DNA of 64,000 bases from Streptomyces physcomitrii (GCF_012273655.1 NZ_JAAWWP010000015.1:62001-126000), one strand, 5' to 3'; counted from the first letter of the stretch, positions 8,258 through 16,924 are shown. Notes: generated by a model from the letters alone, not told the origin. A program made the numbers and translations.

Positions 8258-10426
8258 GTGCGCGAGGGCAAGGGCGAACGGCGGACGGATCCGGCCGGGG
8301 CCGCACAGGGCCCGCGGACCCTCGCCGACACCATGCTCGGGCTGCTGCGGAGCCCGGATCCCGGCTCCCTGCTCGCGGCCGCGATGGACGGCTGCCTGGC
8401 CCGCACCGGGGCCCGCGCCGGCACCGTGTACCTGCTCCAGGACGACGGCTGGCTGCGGCTGGCCAAGGGCCTCGGCCTCTCCGAGGAGCTGCTCGCCACG
8501 GTCCGGCTGATCCCGCCCGAGGCGGACCTGCCGCCGGTCGAGGCCGTCCGCACCCGGCGCCCGGTGCACATCCGCGCCGAGGAGTACCGGGGCCGCTACC
8601 CGCGCGCCCAGCTGCCGCCGGAGCCGACCGCCTTCGGCTGCCTGCCGCTGCTGGTGGACGGGCGCTGCCTGGGCACCCTGGCCGTGCAGCTGCCCGGGAC
8701 CGAACCGCTCCCCCGCTCCGGGCAGCGCGAGCTCGAACTGATCGCGGCCACCTGCGCGCACCGCCTGGACCATCTGCTCGCCCAGGGCGCCGGATCCGAG
8801 GACGCCCGGCTCGACCAGGCGCTGCGGCTGCTCCAGGGGCGTTCGCGGGCGGCCCGGCTCGAACTGGCCATGGCCAACGCGGAGATCGGCTCCTTCGACT
8901 GGGACTTCGCCTCCGGCCGCGTCATCGGGGACGAGCGGCTCTGCCGGATCTTCGGCATCGGCCCGCACCACTACGACGAGGGCGCCGAGACCTTCTTCCG
9001 CGCCATCCACCCCGACGACCGGGTACGGGTCAACCGGCTCGTCCGCGAGAGCGTGGACACCGGCGTCTATCGGGCCCAGTACCGGATCGCCCGGCCGGAC
9101 GGGGCCGAGCGCTGGATCGACGCCAGCGGCAAGGTGGTCCCCGACTCCCACGGCCGCCCCGCGGGCATGCTCGGGGTGGTCCAGGACCGTACCGAGCAGC
9201 ATGCCCGGGAGGCGGGCAGCGCCGCCCGGCAGCAGTTCGTCCTCGACCTCTCGCGGGCTCTCAGCGAGGTCCTGTCGGTGCAGGCCATGGTCGAGAAGGT
9301 CTTCGACATCGTGCTGCCGGGACTCGGCGGCCTCGCCACCGCCCTGTACCTGCGCGAGGAGCGGGGCCTGCGCCTCGCGGGCTCCCGCGGCCCCGCCGGA
9401 CGTGAGGCCCGGCGGCCCGACTGGCTCGCCCGCCCCGACCACGCGCTGCCGCGGGACCCGCAGGGCGAGCACCCGCTCTTCCTCGGCAGCCGGGCGGAGC
9501 TGATCCGGCGCCTGCCTCACCACGGCCCGCCTCCGGAGTCCGTGCACGCCGCGGCGCTGCTGCCGCTGACCGTCGAGGGCGAACCGGTCGGCCTCTGGAT
9601 GATCTGCTACGCCGAGCCGCGGGAGTTCACCGCCGATGTGCAGGTGGCGCACACCGCGGCCGCCGGGCTCCTCGCCCAGTCCCTGGCCCGCGCCCGGCAG
9701 TTCGAGTCCCGCAGGCGCCAGCTGAACGAGCTCCAGCACCTGATGCTGCCGCGGCGCGTGCCCGGGGCCCCCGGGATCGAGACCGTGGTGCGCTATGTGC
9801 CCGCCGCCGAGGGCCTGTACGTCGGGGGCGACTGGTACGACGTCCTGCCGATGCCGGACGGCCGGGTGGTCCTCGCGATCGGCGACGTCCAGGGCCACAG
9901 CGCCGAAGCCGCCGCCGTCATGGGCCAGTTGCGTACCGCGATGCGGGCGCAGGCCAAGCCGGGCCCGCCGGTGGACGAGCTGCTGGCGCTCGGCAACCGC
10001 ACCCTGTGCGAGCTGGACACCGAGCTGCTCGCCACCTGCTGCCTGGTCGAACTCGACCCGTCCCGCTCCGCGTTGACCGCGGTACGTGCCGGGCATCCCC
10101 CGCCGCTGCTGCTGCGCCCCGACGGGCGGGTACGGGAACTCGCGGTGCCCGCGGGGCTGCCGCTGGGCGCCTTCGCCGACACCGGCTACCCGGCCCTGAC
10201 CGGCGCCCTCGCCCCGGGCGAAGTGCTGCTGCTCTTCACCGACGGCATGCGGGAGCCGCCCGGCGGCGGCCCCGAGGAGACCTTCGCCGAACTGCGGACG
10301 GCCCTCGTCCGCTGGGCGCACGGGGACGTCCCGCTCGGCACCCTCGCGGACCGGGCGGTGGCCTCCGCCCTGTCGCACGACACCTACGACGACCTCGCCG
10401 TGCTCCTCGTCCACCGCACCGGGTGA
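8258..10426 (+). CDS. GAF-PAS-GAF-PP2C (SpoIIE-type) phosphatase
   Basis: The 722-residue protein is a multi-sensor serine/threonine phosphatase. Domains in order: GAF (about 20-175), PAS (about 205-315, ending in the PAC-like QYRIARPDGAERWIDASG), second GAF (about 330-485), PP2C/SpoIIE (about 500-720). Metal-binding motifs of the last are GGDWYDV near 522, GDVQGH near 540, TDGMRE and DDLAVL near the end. There is no transmembrane segment and no HATPase kinase domain. Such proteins usually dephosphorylate anti-anti-sigma factors in response to ligand or light/redox sensing. I chose the GTG at 8258 because GAGGAG lies 4 nt upstream; the frame is open from 8210. Confidence 0.9.
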   Translation: MREGKGERRTDPAGAAQGPRTLADTMLGLLRSPDPGSLLAAAMDGCLARTGARAGTVYLLQDDGWLRLAKGLGLSEELLATVRLIPPEADLPPVEAVRTRRPVHIRAEEYRGRYPRAQLPPEPTAFGCLPLLVDGRCLGTLAVQLPGTEPLPRSGQRELELIAATCAHRLDHLLAQGAGSEDARLDQALRLLQGRSRAARLELAMANAEIGSFDWDFASGRVIGDERLCRIFGIGPHHYDEGAETFFRAIHPDDRVRVNRLVRESVDTGVYRAQYRIARPDGAERWIDASGKVVPDSHGRPAGMLGVVQDRTEQHAREAGSAARQQFVLDLSRALSEVLSVQAMVEKVFDIVLPGLGGLATALYLREERGLRLAGSRGPAGREARRPDWLARPDHALPRDPQGEHPLFLGSRAELIRRLPHHGPPPESVHAAALLPLTVEGEPVGLWMICYAEPREFTADVQVAHTAAAGLLAQSLARARQFESRRRQLNELQHLMLPRRVPGAPGIETVVRYVPAAEGLYVGGDWYDVLPMPDGRVVLAIGDVQGHSAEAAAVMGQLRTAMRAQAKPGPPVDELLALGNRTLCELDTELLATCCLVELDPSRSALTAVRAGHPPPLLLRPDGRVRELAVPAGLPLGAFADTGYPALTGALAPGEVLLLFTDGMREPPGGGPEETFAELRTALVRWAHGDVPLGTLADRAVASALSHDTYDDLAVLLVHRTG

Positions 10427-10516
10427 ACTCCGCGCGGGCGGACGGCTTTCCCCCGTACGGAGGAAGCCGGTGCCGCGTTCGCGGTGCCCGGTCCCCGCTG
10501 CTGCCACGCTGCCTGC

Positions 10517-11275
10517 ATGGCGCAGCTGGAAGAGTCCACGGTTGCCTCCGCGCGGCGGGTCGACGCGGTGGCGGCACGGCTGCGCGCCCTCGGCGCCGGC
10601 TGGCACGCGGCGGACGGGGTCGGGGTCTTCAACCGGGTCTATCTGACGGTCACCGAGGAGGTGGGCCGCCGTCTGGCGCGGGGTGCCTTCCGCGATCCCC
10701 GGGCCGCCGCCCTGCTCGACGTCCGCTTCGCCGAGCGGTACCTCGCGGCGGTCGAGGGCGCCGACCGCGGCGGCCATGTCCCGGCCTGCTGGCGGCCGTT
10801 GTTCCAGTACCGGCGGCATCCCGGGGTGCACCCGCTGCAGTTCGCGCTGTGCGGGATCAACGCGCACATCGGGCACGACCTCGCGCACGCGCTGCTCGAC
10901 GCCTGCCACGGCCTCGGCTGCGATCCGCTGGAGCTGGAGGACGAGTTCGAGCAGGTCGGCGAATTGCTCCTGGCCCTGGAGGAGCGGATCCGGGAGGACC
11001 TGATGCCGGGGCCCGATCTGCTCCAGGTCGCCGATCCGCTCACCCATCTGCTCGGCTCCTGGAGCCTGGAGCGCGCCCGGGACGGCGCCTGGTCCGCCGC
11101 CCGGGCCCTGTGGGCGCTGCGTGAATTCCCGGGCCTGGCCGACGAGTTCGGGCAGCGGCTGGACGCGGCGGTGGGCCTGGTCGGCCGGATGCTGCTCACG
11201 CCGCTGCCGGACCGAACCGCCCGCCCCGGCGCCGCTCAGTCCTCCGGCAGCTCCACCGGCGCGATCTCCTCGTAG
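10517..11275 (+). CDS. DUF5995 family protein
   Basis: A 252-residue cytosolic protein resembling the actinobacterial DUF5995 family. It is mainly helical, with a conserved central segment ALCGINAHIGHDLAHALLDAC near 114-134 that holds two histidines and may be a metal or cofactor site. No reaction is known to me. The ATG at 10517 (MAQLEESTV) is the preferred start. Its 3' end overlaps the convergent davB gene by 40 bp. It lies 90 bp after the phosphatase gene on the same strand and may be read through from it. Confidence 0.72.
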   Translation: MAQLEESTVASARRVDAVAARLRALGAGWHAADGVGVFNRVYLTVTEEVGRRLARGAFRDPRAAALLDVRFAERYLAAVEGADRGGHVPACWRPLFQYRRHPGVHPLQFALCGINAHIGHDLAHALLDACHGLGCDPLELEDEFEQVGELLLALEERIREDLMPGPDLLQVADPLTHLLGSWSLERARDGAWSAARALWALREFPGLADEFGQRLDAAVGLVGRMLLTPLPDRTARPGAAQSSGSSTGAISS

Positions 11276-12945
11276 CGGTCGCCGGGTCCCGGATTGGTGG
11301 GATCGGTGGCACCGCCGAACTGGTGCATGACGCCCCAGACGGCGTTCAGGGCGGTCTGCACGGCGCCCTCGGCCCAGCCCGCGGTCCAGGAGACGTCGTC
11401 GCCCGCGAGGAAGATGCCGCGCTTGTCCGTCGGCAGCCGGTCCTGCATGAAGTGGGTGAACAGGCGCCGCTGGTAGCGGTAGTGGCCGGGCAGATTGGCC
11501 TTGAAGGCGCCCATGAAATACGGCTCGTTCTCCCAGGAGACGGTCACCGGGTTGCCGATGACGTGCTTCTTGATGTCCACCCCCGGGTAGATCTCGCCGA
11601 GCGATTTCAGCATGACCTCCATCCGCTCCCCGGCGGAGAGCGGCAGCCATTTGAGGCTGTCGTCGCACCAGGTGTAGGAGAGGCAGATCACCGCCGGGCG
11701 GTCGGGACCGTCGTCCAGGAGGTAGGTGCCGCGGGTCATCCGGTCGGTGAGCGTCATCGACATCGTGTCCCGCCCGGTCGGGCGGCCCTGCGCGTCCACC
11801 GCCTCGTCGAGCCAGAACGGCCGGTCCACCGGCACGAACAGCTTCGAGGACTCCATGTAGTGGGTGCGCTCCATCGCCGTCCAGTGGTCGATGGGGAAGA
11901 GCGCGTCGTCGCAGTCGATCTTCGAGAGCAGCAGCCAGGACTGCGCGGTGAAGACCGCGGCGCGGTAGGTGCGGATGTCCCCGGCCGCGTCCGTGACGGT
12001 GATCCGGTTGCCCGCGGTGCGGCGCAGCCGGGTCACCGCGGGGCGCGGGTCCCCGCCGTGCAGCGAGGAGAGCGAGGTGCCCGGCGCCCAGTGCACGATC
12101 TTGCCCGGCTCACGCGCCCAGAGCCGCAGCGGGAGTTGCTGGCTGCCGCCGACGATGCCCCGGTGGTGGTCGTCGGCCTCGGTGTAGACGACGCGCAGGA
12201 TCTCCAGGATCGAGTTGGGGAAGTCGGTGTCCCAGCCGCCGGTGCCGAAGCCGACCTGGCCGAAGATCTCCCGGTGCCGGAAGGAGCGGAAGGCCTCGGA
12301 GGCGCAGAGGAAGCCGTAGAAGGTCTGGTCGTCGAGCTTCTCCACCAGGCGGGCCCAGATCTCCCGGATGCGCGGGACGTCCCGCTCGCGCAGGGCCCGG
12401 TTCATCTCGGAGAACTCGGCGCCCTCCTCCAGGCAGGCCGCCCAGGCCTCGGCCACCTGCCGGTAGACCTCGGGGAGGTCGTCGAGGGTGCGGGCGTAGT
12501 GGCTCTCCCCCTTGAGGTCGACCACGGTGGAGGGGGTGGACTCGGCCAGCGGGTTGGGGAAGGGCCGGGTGTCGAGGCCGACGAGGTCGATGTAGTGCTG
12601 GAGCGCGGTGGAGGACGGCGGGAAGCGCATGGCGCCCATCTCCGCGGTCAGTTCCGGGTCGCAGCCCTCGAAGCCGACGGTGCGCAGCCGCCCGCCGATC
12701 CGGTCGGCCTCGTAGACGACCGGCTTGAGGCCCATCTTCATCAGCTCGTACGCCGTGATGATCCCGGAGAGGCCGCCGCCGATCACCGCGACCTCGCTGC
12801 CGTGCTCGGTGGCGGGGATCTGGCCGAGCCCGGCCGGGTGGGCGAGGAAGTCGTCGTAGGCGTAGGGGAAGTCCGGACCGAACATGGTGATCGGCGGCTG
12901 CCGGCCGTCGCCGTGCGGGAGGGCGGTGGGCACCGTGGACGTCAT
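11236..12945 (-). CDS. davB: Flavin monoamine oxidase, probable L-lysine 2-monooxygenase
   Basis: The 569-residue protein is an FAD amine oxidase: GGGLSG at 56-61 and a ribose-binding Glu in VVYEA at 76-80 form the N-terminal FAD site, and AGDDVSWTAGWAEGAVQT near 518-535 closes it at the C-terminus. The preceding MFGPDFPYAYDDFLAHPAGL (21-40) and the overall length closely match, as I recall it, Pseudomonas DavB, which converts L-lysine to 5-aminovaleramide. The neighbour 119 bp upstream is a nitrilase-fold amidase like DavA, the next enzyme of that route. A tryptophan or phenylalanine monooxygenase is the main alternative. AAGGAG precedes the ATG. Confidence 0.82.
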   Translation of the reverse strand: MTSTVPTALPHGDGRQPPITMFGPDFPYAYDDFLAHPAGLGQIPATEHGSEVAVIGGGLSGIITAYELMKMGLKPVVYEADRIGGRLRTVGFEGCDPELTAEMGAMRFPPSSTALQHYIDLVGLDTRPFPNPLAESTPSTVVDLKGESHYARTLDDLPEVYRQVAEAWAACLEEGAEFSEMNRALRERDVPRIREIWARLVEKLDDQTFYGFLCASEAFRSFRHREIFGQVGFGTGGWDTDFPNSILEILRVVYTEADDHHRGIVGGSQQLPLRLWAREPGKIVHWAPGTSLSSLHGGDPRPAVTRLRRTAGNRITVTDAAGDIRTYRAAVFTAQSWLLLSKIDCDDALFPIDHWTAMERTHYMESSKLFVPVDRPFWLDEAVDAQGRPTGRDTMSMTLTDRMTRGTYLLDDGPDRPAVICLSYTWCDDSLKWLPLSAGERMEVMLKSLGEIYPGVDIKKHVIGNPVTVSWENEPYFMGAFKANLPGHYRYQRRLFTHFMQDRLPTDKRGIFLAGDDVSWTAGWAEGAVQTALNAVWGVMHQFGGATDPTNPGPGDRYEEIAPVELPED

Positions 12946-12965
12946 GGGGTACGGGCTCCTTGCGC

Positions 12966-13050
12966 GGGTGGGTGCTGAGGGTGGAGACGTGCGGGGTCGG
13001 GGGGTGGAGACACGGGGGTGCCGGGGGTGGAGACCGGGGGTGCGGCCGCC
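12966..13050 (+). repeat. G-rich GGGTGGAGAC repeats between davA and davB
   Basis: The plus strand between davB and davA holds three copies of GGTGGAGAC at about 12979, 13001 and 13027, each set in runs of four to six G residues, with interleaved GGGGGTG units. The tract lies in the short davA-davB gap, so on the coding strand it is C-rich. It could form a G-quadruplex on the template strand. No function is evident. Confidence 0.6.
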
Positions 13051-13064
13051 GGGGCGCGGCGGGG

Positions 13065-13862
13065 TCAGTGGCCGGGGCCGTACAGCTCCGGGCGGCGGTC
13101 GGCCAGATAGGGGTTGGCCGCGCGGGAGGCGGCGAGCAGGGCCGGGTCCACGTCGGCGAGCAGCAGTTCCTCGCCGGGGCCCGCGCAGGTACTGGCGGCG
13201 GGCGAGGGTCCGGAGAGCGAGGAGTACCCGGTGAAGGTGAACTCCCCTTCCGTGCCGGTGCGGTTCACATAGGCCAGGTAGAGCTGGTTCTCGAAGGCGC
13301 GGACCGGCACCACGGAGCGGGCCACGAAGCGGTAGGGCTCCATCAGGGCGGTCGGCACCAGCAGCAGGTCGGTGCCGGAGAGGGCGTGGGCGCGGACGTT
13401 CTCCGGGAACTCCACGTCGTAGCAGACCAGCAGGCCGAGCCGCAGGCCGCCGAACTCGGCCTGCACGACGAGCTGTTCACCCGGGGTGAACCAGCGCTGC
13501 TCGTACTCCCCGTAGAGGTGCGTCTTGCGGTAGTTGGCCAGGCGCTCGCCCGTGGGGCCGATCAGCTGGGCGGAGTTGTACAGGCGCGTGCCCGCGCGCT
13601 CCGGGTAGCCGTAGGCGACGGCGAGCCCGTGGCGGACGGCGATCTCCGCGATCCCCCGGGCGCCGGGGCCGTCGGCGGGTTCCGCCAGGCGGGCCACCTC
13701 CTCGCCGATGGCGTAGCCGGTGAGGTACAGCTCCGGCGCGGCGAGCAGCGCGGCCCCCTCGGCGGCGGCGCGGGCGGCGGCCTCGTCGAGGAGCTTGAGA
13801 TTGTCGGCGGGGAACCCGGGCCGTCCGGAGCTCTGCAGCAGAGCGGCGCGCAGCGCGGGCAT
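13065..13862 (-). CDS. davA: Carbon-nitrogen hydrolase, probable 5-aminovaleramidase
   Basis: The 265-residue protein has the nitrilase-superfamily triad: Glu44 in APELYLTGY, Lys113 in YRKTHL and Cys147 in LLVCYDVEFPE. It should hydrolyse an amide (R-CONH2) to the acid. It lies next to a DavB-like lysine monooxygenase, and DavA hydrolyses 5-aminovaleramide to 5-aminovalerate, so that is the best guess. The length fits DavA (about 264 residues). GAGG lies before the ATG at 13862. The upstream regulator of Lrp type on the same strand fits amino-acid control. Confidence 0.82.
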   Translation of the reverse strand: MPALRAALLQSSGRPGFPADNLKLLDEAAARAAAEGAALLAAPELYLTGYAIGEEVARLAEPADGPGARGIAEIAVRHGLAVAYGYPERAGTRLYNSAQLIGPTGERLANYRKTHLYGEYEQRWFTPGEQLVVQAEFGGLRLGLLVCYDVEFPENVRAHALSGTDLLLVPTALMEPYRFVARSVVPVRAFENQLYLAYVNRTGTEGEFTFTGYSSLSGPSPAASTCAGPGEELLLADVDPALLAASRAANPYLADRRPELYGPGH

Positions 13863-14251
13863 GCGGAAACCTCGTGGTGCGGTGGGTGCGGGGAACGTCT
13901 CGACGGTACGGGCGGGAGCCGCCGTCGAACAAGGCGCGAGCGTTGCTCATCGCCGGGCCATTCATTGCGCGGCCACCGCGCTGAACAGCGATTTGTTGCG
14001 CCGGCGCCCGGAGGCGGGACCGGACGCCCGCCGCCTGTGGCCGCCGTCACGCGGCGGCCCGGGAGAGCGCCGGTGTCCACCTGCGGCGAGGGCTCCGCCT
14101 CCACCCGCCGGGGGACGCCGCCTCCCCCGTGCCGGAGCCCCTGCCCCTCGCGGTACGCATCCGCTTCCACCCGCAGGTGGAGGGCACGGGTGGAGAGCAC
14201 AGGTGGAGGGCGCGGTGGGAGAGCGCGGTGGACGGCCGGGTGGGAAAGTCC
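13863..14251. other. Intergenic region between davA and the Lrp gene with GGTGGA repeats
   Basis: I see no gene in this 389-bp stretch, although frames are open on both strands because of base composition. From about 14171 to 14247 the plus strand holds at least five degenerate 15-18-bp units built on GGTGGAGGG or GGTGGAGAG. They resemble the G-rich units on the other side of davA (12966-13050). The davA promoter must lie here or upstream. Confidence 0.5.
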
Positions 14252-14707
14252 TCAGCCCGGGGAACCGGAGGAGAAGCGGCGCAGCAGCGGGGAGAGGACG
14301 AGCACCGATTTGGTGCGCTCGACGAAGGGCTCGCCCGCGATGCGTTCGAGGACCCGCTCGAAGTGCCGCATATCGGAGGCGAAGACCTGGACGAGGGCAT
14401 CGGCCTCCCCGGTGACCGTGGAGGCGGAGGCGATCTCGGGGTAGCGGGCGAGTCCGCGCTCGATGGCCTCGGGCGAGGTGTTGCTGCGGCAGTACAGCTC
14501 GATGAAGCCCTCGGTCTGCCGCCCGAGCGCCGCCGGGTCCACCCGTACGGTGAAGCCGGTGATCGCGCCGGTGGCCCGCAGCCGGTCCACCCGCCGTTTC
14601 ACCGCGGGCGCGGAGAGGCCGACGAGCTGGCCGATGTCGGCGAAGGAACGCCGGGCGTCCTCGGCGAGGGCGTGCACGATGCGTTCGTCGAGTTCGTTCA
14701 GTGGCAC
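14252..14707 (-). CDS. Lrp/AsnC-family transcriptional regulator
   Basis: This amino-acid-responsive regulator has an N-terminal winged HTH (LNELDERIVHALAEDARRSF, then DIGQLVGLSAPAVKRRVDRL) and a C-terminal RAM/ACT-like ligand domain. From GTG at 14707 it is 151 residues, the usual Lrp length. The same frame is open to another GTG at 14797, giving 181 residues; neither has a clear ribosome binding site. It lies upstream of davA-davB on the same strand and is a natural candidate to control them in response to lysine or a product. Confidence 0.85.
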   Translation of the reverse strand: MPLNELDERIVHALAEDARRSFADIGQLVGLSAPAVKRRVDRLRATGAITGFTVRVDPAALGRQTEGFIELYCRSNTSPEAIERGLARYPEIASASTVTGEADALVQVFASDMRHFERVLERIAGEPFVERTKSVLVLSPLLRRFSSGSPG

Positions 14708-14862
14708 CAGGGGTCGTTCATCTCTGTGCGGGGCGCCGGCGGTGCGGAAGGCGTCCAGGGTGGCGCCGCGTCCCTGGTCGCAGGGGCAGTAGAACACGCG
14801 CGCCCGGCCGGGAGGTTCCGGCCGGGCGGCTCGCGCCCCGGCGCCCGCGCGCGGACGGCGGG

Positions 14863-14889
14863 GCCGGGGCCCTCGGGTCCGGCCCCGGC
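14863..14889 (-). terminator. Hairpin terminator after guaB1
   Basis: A perfect 9-bp inverted repeat (GCCGGGGCC at 14863-14871 with GGCCCCGGC at 14881-14889, 9-nt loop) starts 10 nt after the guaB1 stop. A second, weaker inverted repeat (14803-14809 with 14820-14826) lies a little further on. Confidence 0.7.
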
Positions 14890-14899
14890 GCCGGAGACC

Positions 14900-16351
14900 T
14901 CAGGTCCAGCTGGCGTGCAGCGGCTTGCCCTCGGCGTATCCGGCGGCGCTCTGGATGCCGACGATGGCCTTCTCGGCGAACTCCGCGAGCGAGTCGGCGC
15001 CCGCGTAGGTGCAGGAGGAGCGCACCCCGGCGACGATCGAGTCGATCAGGTCCTCCACGCCGGGCCGCTCCGGGTCGAGGAACATCCGGGAGGTGGAGAT
15101 GCCCTCCTCGAAGAGCGCCTTGCGGGCGCGATCGTACGCGGACTCCTCCGAGGTGCGGTTGCGCACCGCGCGGGCCGAGGCCATGCCGAAGGACTCCTTG
15201 TACAGGCGTCCGTCGGGGGCCTGCTGGAGGTCGCCGGGCGACTCGTAGGTGCCCGCGAACCAGGAGCCGATCATCACATTGGAGGCTCCGGCGGCCAGCG
15301 CCATGGCGACATCGCGCGGGTGCCGCACCCCGCCGTCGGCCCAGACGTGCTTGCCGTGCTTCCTCGCCTCGGCCGCGCACTCCAGGACCGCGGAGAACTG
15401 CGGGCGGCCCACCCCGGTCATCATCCGGGTGGTGCACATGGCGCCGGGCCCGACGCCCACCTTGACGATGTCGGCGCCCGCCTCGATCAGATCGCGTACC
15501 CCGTCGGCGGCGACGATATTGCCCGCGACGACCGGCACCCGCGGGTCGAGGGCGCGCACCGCGCGGACCGCGGCGAGCATCGACTCCTGGTGCCCGTGCG
15601 CGGTGTCCACGACGAGGGTGTCCACCCCGGCCGCGAGCAACTGCCCGGCCTTGCCCGCCACATCACCGTTGATCCCGACCGCGGCGGCGATGCGCAGCCG
15701 CCCCTCGGCGTCGGTGGCGGGCGTGTAAAGGGTGGCCCGCAGGGCGCCGCGGCGGGTGAGGATGCCGGCGAGCCGTCCCTCGGCGTCCACGGCGGGGGCG
15801 TAGCGGCGGTTGGCGCCGTCCAGGCGGTGGAAGGCCTCGCGCGGGTCGATCCCTGCGTCCAGGAGCAGCAGGTCCTTGGACATCACCTCGGACAGCTGGG
15901 TGAAGCGGTCCACGCCGGTGAGGTCGGCGTCGGTGACCACGCCGAGCGGGCGGTGTTTCTCGTCGACCACGACCCCGGCGTTGTGGGCCCGCTTGGGCAG
16001 CAGCGCGAGCGCGTCGGCGACGGTCTGGGTGGGGGCGAGCACGATCGGGGTGTCCAGGACGAGGGGGCGGCCCTTGACCCAGGAGACCACCTCGGCGACG
16101 ACCTCGATCGGGATGTCCTGCGGGAGCACGGTCAGTCCGCCGCGGCGTGCGACCGTCTCGGCCATCCGGCGCCCGGCGATCGCGGTCATGTTCGCCACCA
16201 CGAGCGGGATGGTGGTGCCGGAGCCGTCCGGCGAGCTGAGGTCGACGCCCTGCCGGGAGCCGACGGCGGAGCGGCTCGGCACCATGAAGACGTCGTCGTA
16301 CGTCAGGTCGTACGGGGGACGGATGTCGTTGAGGAAACGCACGTGCTGCAC
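14900..16351 (-). CDS. guaB1: GuaB1-type IMPDH-family protein, probable CBS-domain GMP reductase
   Basis: The 483-residue protein has an IMPDH/GMPR TIM barrel interrupted by a CBS pair (about 95-210). The catalytic loop GVGPGAMCTTRMMTGVG places Cys306 at the active site, and ADGGVRHPRDVAMALAAGAS is the phosphate-binding region. It is not the canonical GuaB: actinobacterial GuaB1 paralogs have been characterised in mycobacteria as GMP reductases regulated through the CBS domain, converting GMP to IMP in purine salvage. That activity is inferred here from family resemblance. The start is GTG at 16351. A hairpin lies in the leader at 16412-16452. Confidence 0.85.
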   Translation of the reverse strand: MQHVRFLNDIRPPYDLTYDDVFMVPSRSAVGSRQGVDLSSPDGSGTTIPLVVANMTAIAGRRMAETVARRGGLTVLPQDIPIEVVAEVVSWVKGRPLVLDTPIVLAPTQTVADALALLPKRAHNAGVVVDEKHRPLGVVTDADLTGVDRFTQLSEVMSKDLLLLDAGIDPREAFHRLDGANRRYAPAVDAEGRLAGILTRRGALRATLYTPATDAEGRLRIAAAVGINGDVAGKAGQLLAAGVDTLVVDTAHGHQESMLAAVRAVRALDPRVPVVAGNIVAADGVRDLIEAGADIVKVGVGPGAMCTTRMMTGVGRPQFSAVLECAAEARKHGKHVWADGGVRHPRDVAMALAAGASNVMIGSWFAGTYESPGDLQQAPDGRLYKESFGMASARAVRNRTSEESAYDRARKALFEEGISTSRMFLDPERPGVEDLIDSIVAGVRSSCTYAGADSLAEFAEKAIVGIQSAAGYAEGKPLHASWT

Positions 16352-16411
16352 ATCCCGGTGGATCAGAGGTGGCCCCCGGACAGGACAGCCAGGGGGAAGA
16401 GCACGTACCTC

Positions 16412-16452
16412 ATTCTCCCACGCCGGGCCCGGGACCTGGCGTCCCGGAGAAT
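16412..16452 (-). terminator. Hairpin between the barstar gene and guaB1
   Basis: ATTCTCC (16412-16418) pairs with GGAGAAT (16446-16452), and an inner helix ACGCC (16420-16424) pairs with GGCGT (16438-16442). It lies about 60 nt upstream of the guaB1 start and 130 nt after the barstar stop. It may be a terminator for the barstar gene or a leader structure or operator for guaB1. Confidence 0.45.
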
Positions 16453-16582
16453 CCTCCAGACCGGGCCGGGGCGGCTGGTGCGATCCGCCGGGGGTCTGTC
16501 CGCAGCCTCGCGTCCTCGCCCGGCGGGCGCCCGTACGGCCGCGTACGGCAGCGGCGCGGTGTCCGGCGGCGGACGCGCGGCG

Positions 16583-16924
16583 TCAGGCGGGCCCCAGGGC
16601 GAGGGCCACCGTCAGGGCGCCGTCCTGCCGCGCGGCCTCGCCGAAGATCTCCTGGGCGGTGTGCCACTCCCCCGGGGCCGCCCGGGCGAAGTCCTGCCAG
16701 CCGGTGACCAGCAGCAGCCGCCCGCCCGTGCCGCCGGTGAGGGCGGGGCTGTCGGTGAGGCTGTCGGCGAGCGCGTCCCAGTTCCGCCCGAACCAGTCGG
16801 GCAGCGCGAGGGCGCTCGCACAGCGGTCCATGAAGGCGGACTTGCCGCGCACCCCCGCCAGGTCGAGCCGTACCGCGCTCCAGCCCGCCTCGGCCGCCGC
16901 GGCGGTCAGGGACTGCTCGGTCAT
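16583..16924 (-). CDS. Barstar-family ribonuclease inhibitor
   Basis: The 113-residue protein has the barstar fold signature: SAFMDRCASALALPDWFGRNWDALADSL (about 29-56) carries the Asp-Trp-Phe-Gly-x-Asn-Trp-Asp-Ala segment of the barnase-binding helix. Barstars bind and neutralise secreted barnase-type RNases. No barnase gene lies next to it in this window, so its target is elsewhere or it has another role. The ATG at 16924 is the first codon that gives a typical length. It is transcribed on the same strand as the downstream guaB1. Confidence 0.85.
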   Translation of the reverse strand: MTEQSLTAAAAEAGWSAVRLDLAGVRGKSAFMDRCASALALPDWFGRNWDALADSLTDSPALTGGTGGRLLLVTGWQDFARAAPGEWHTAQEIFGEAARQDGALTVALALGPA

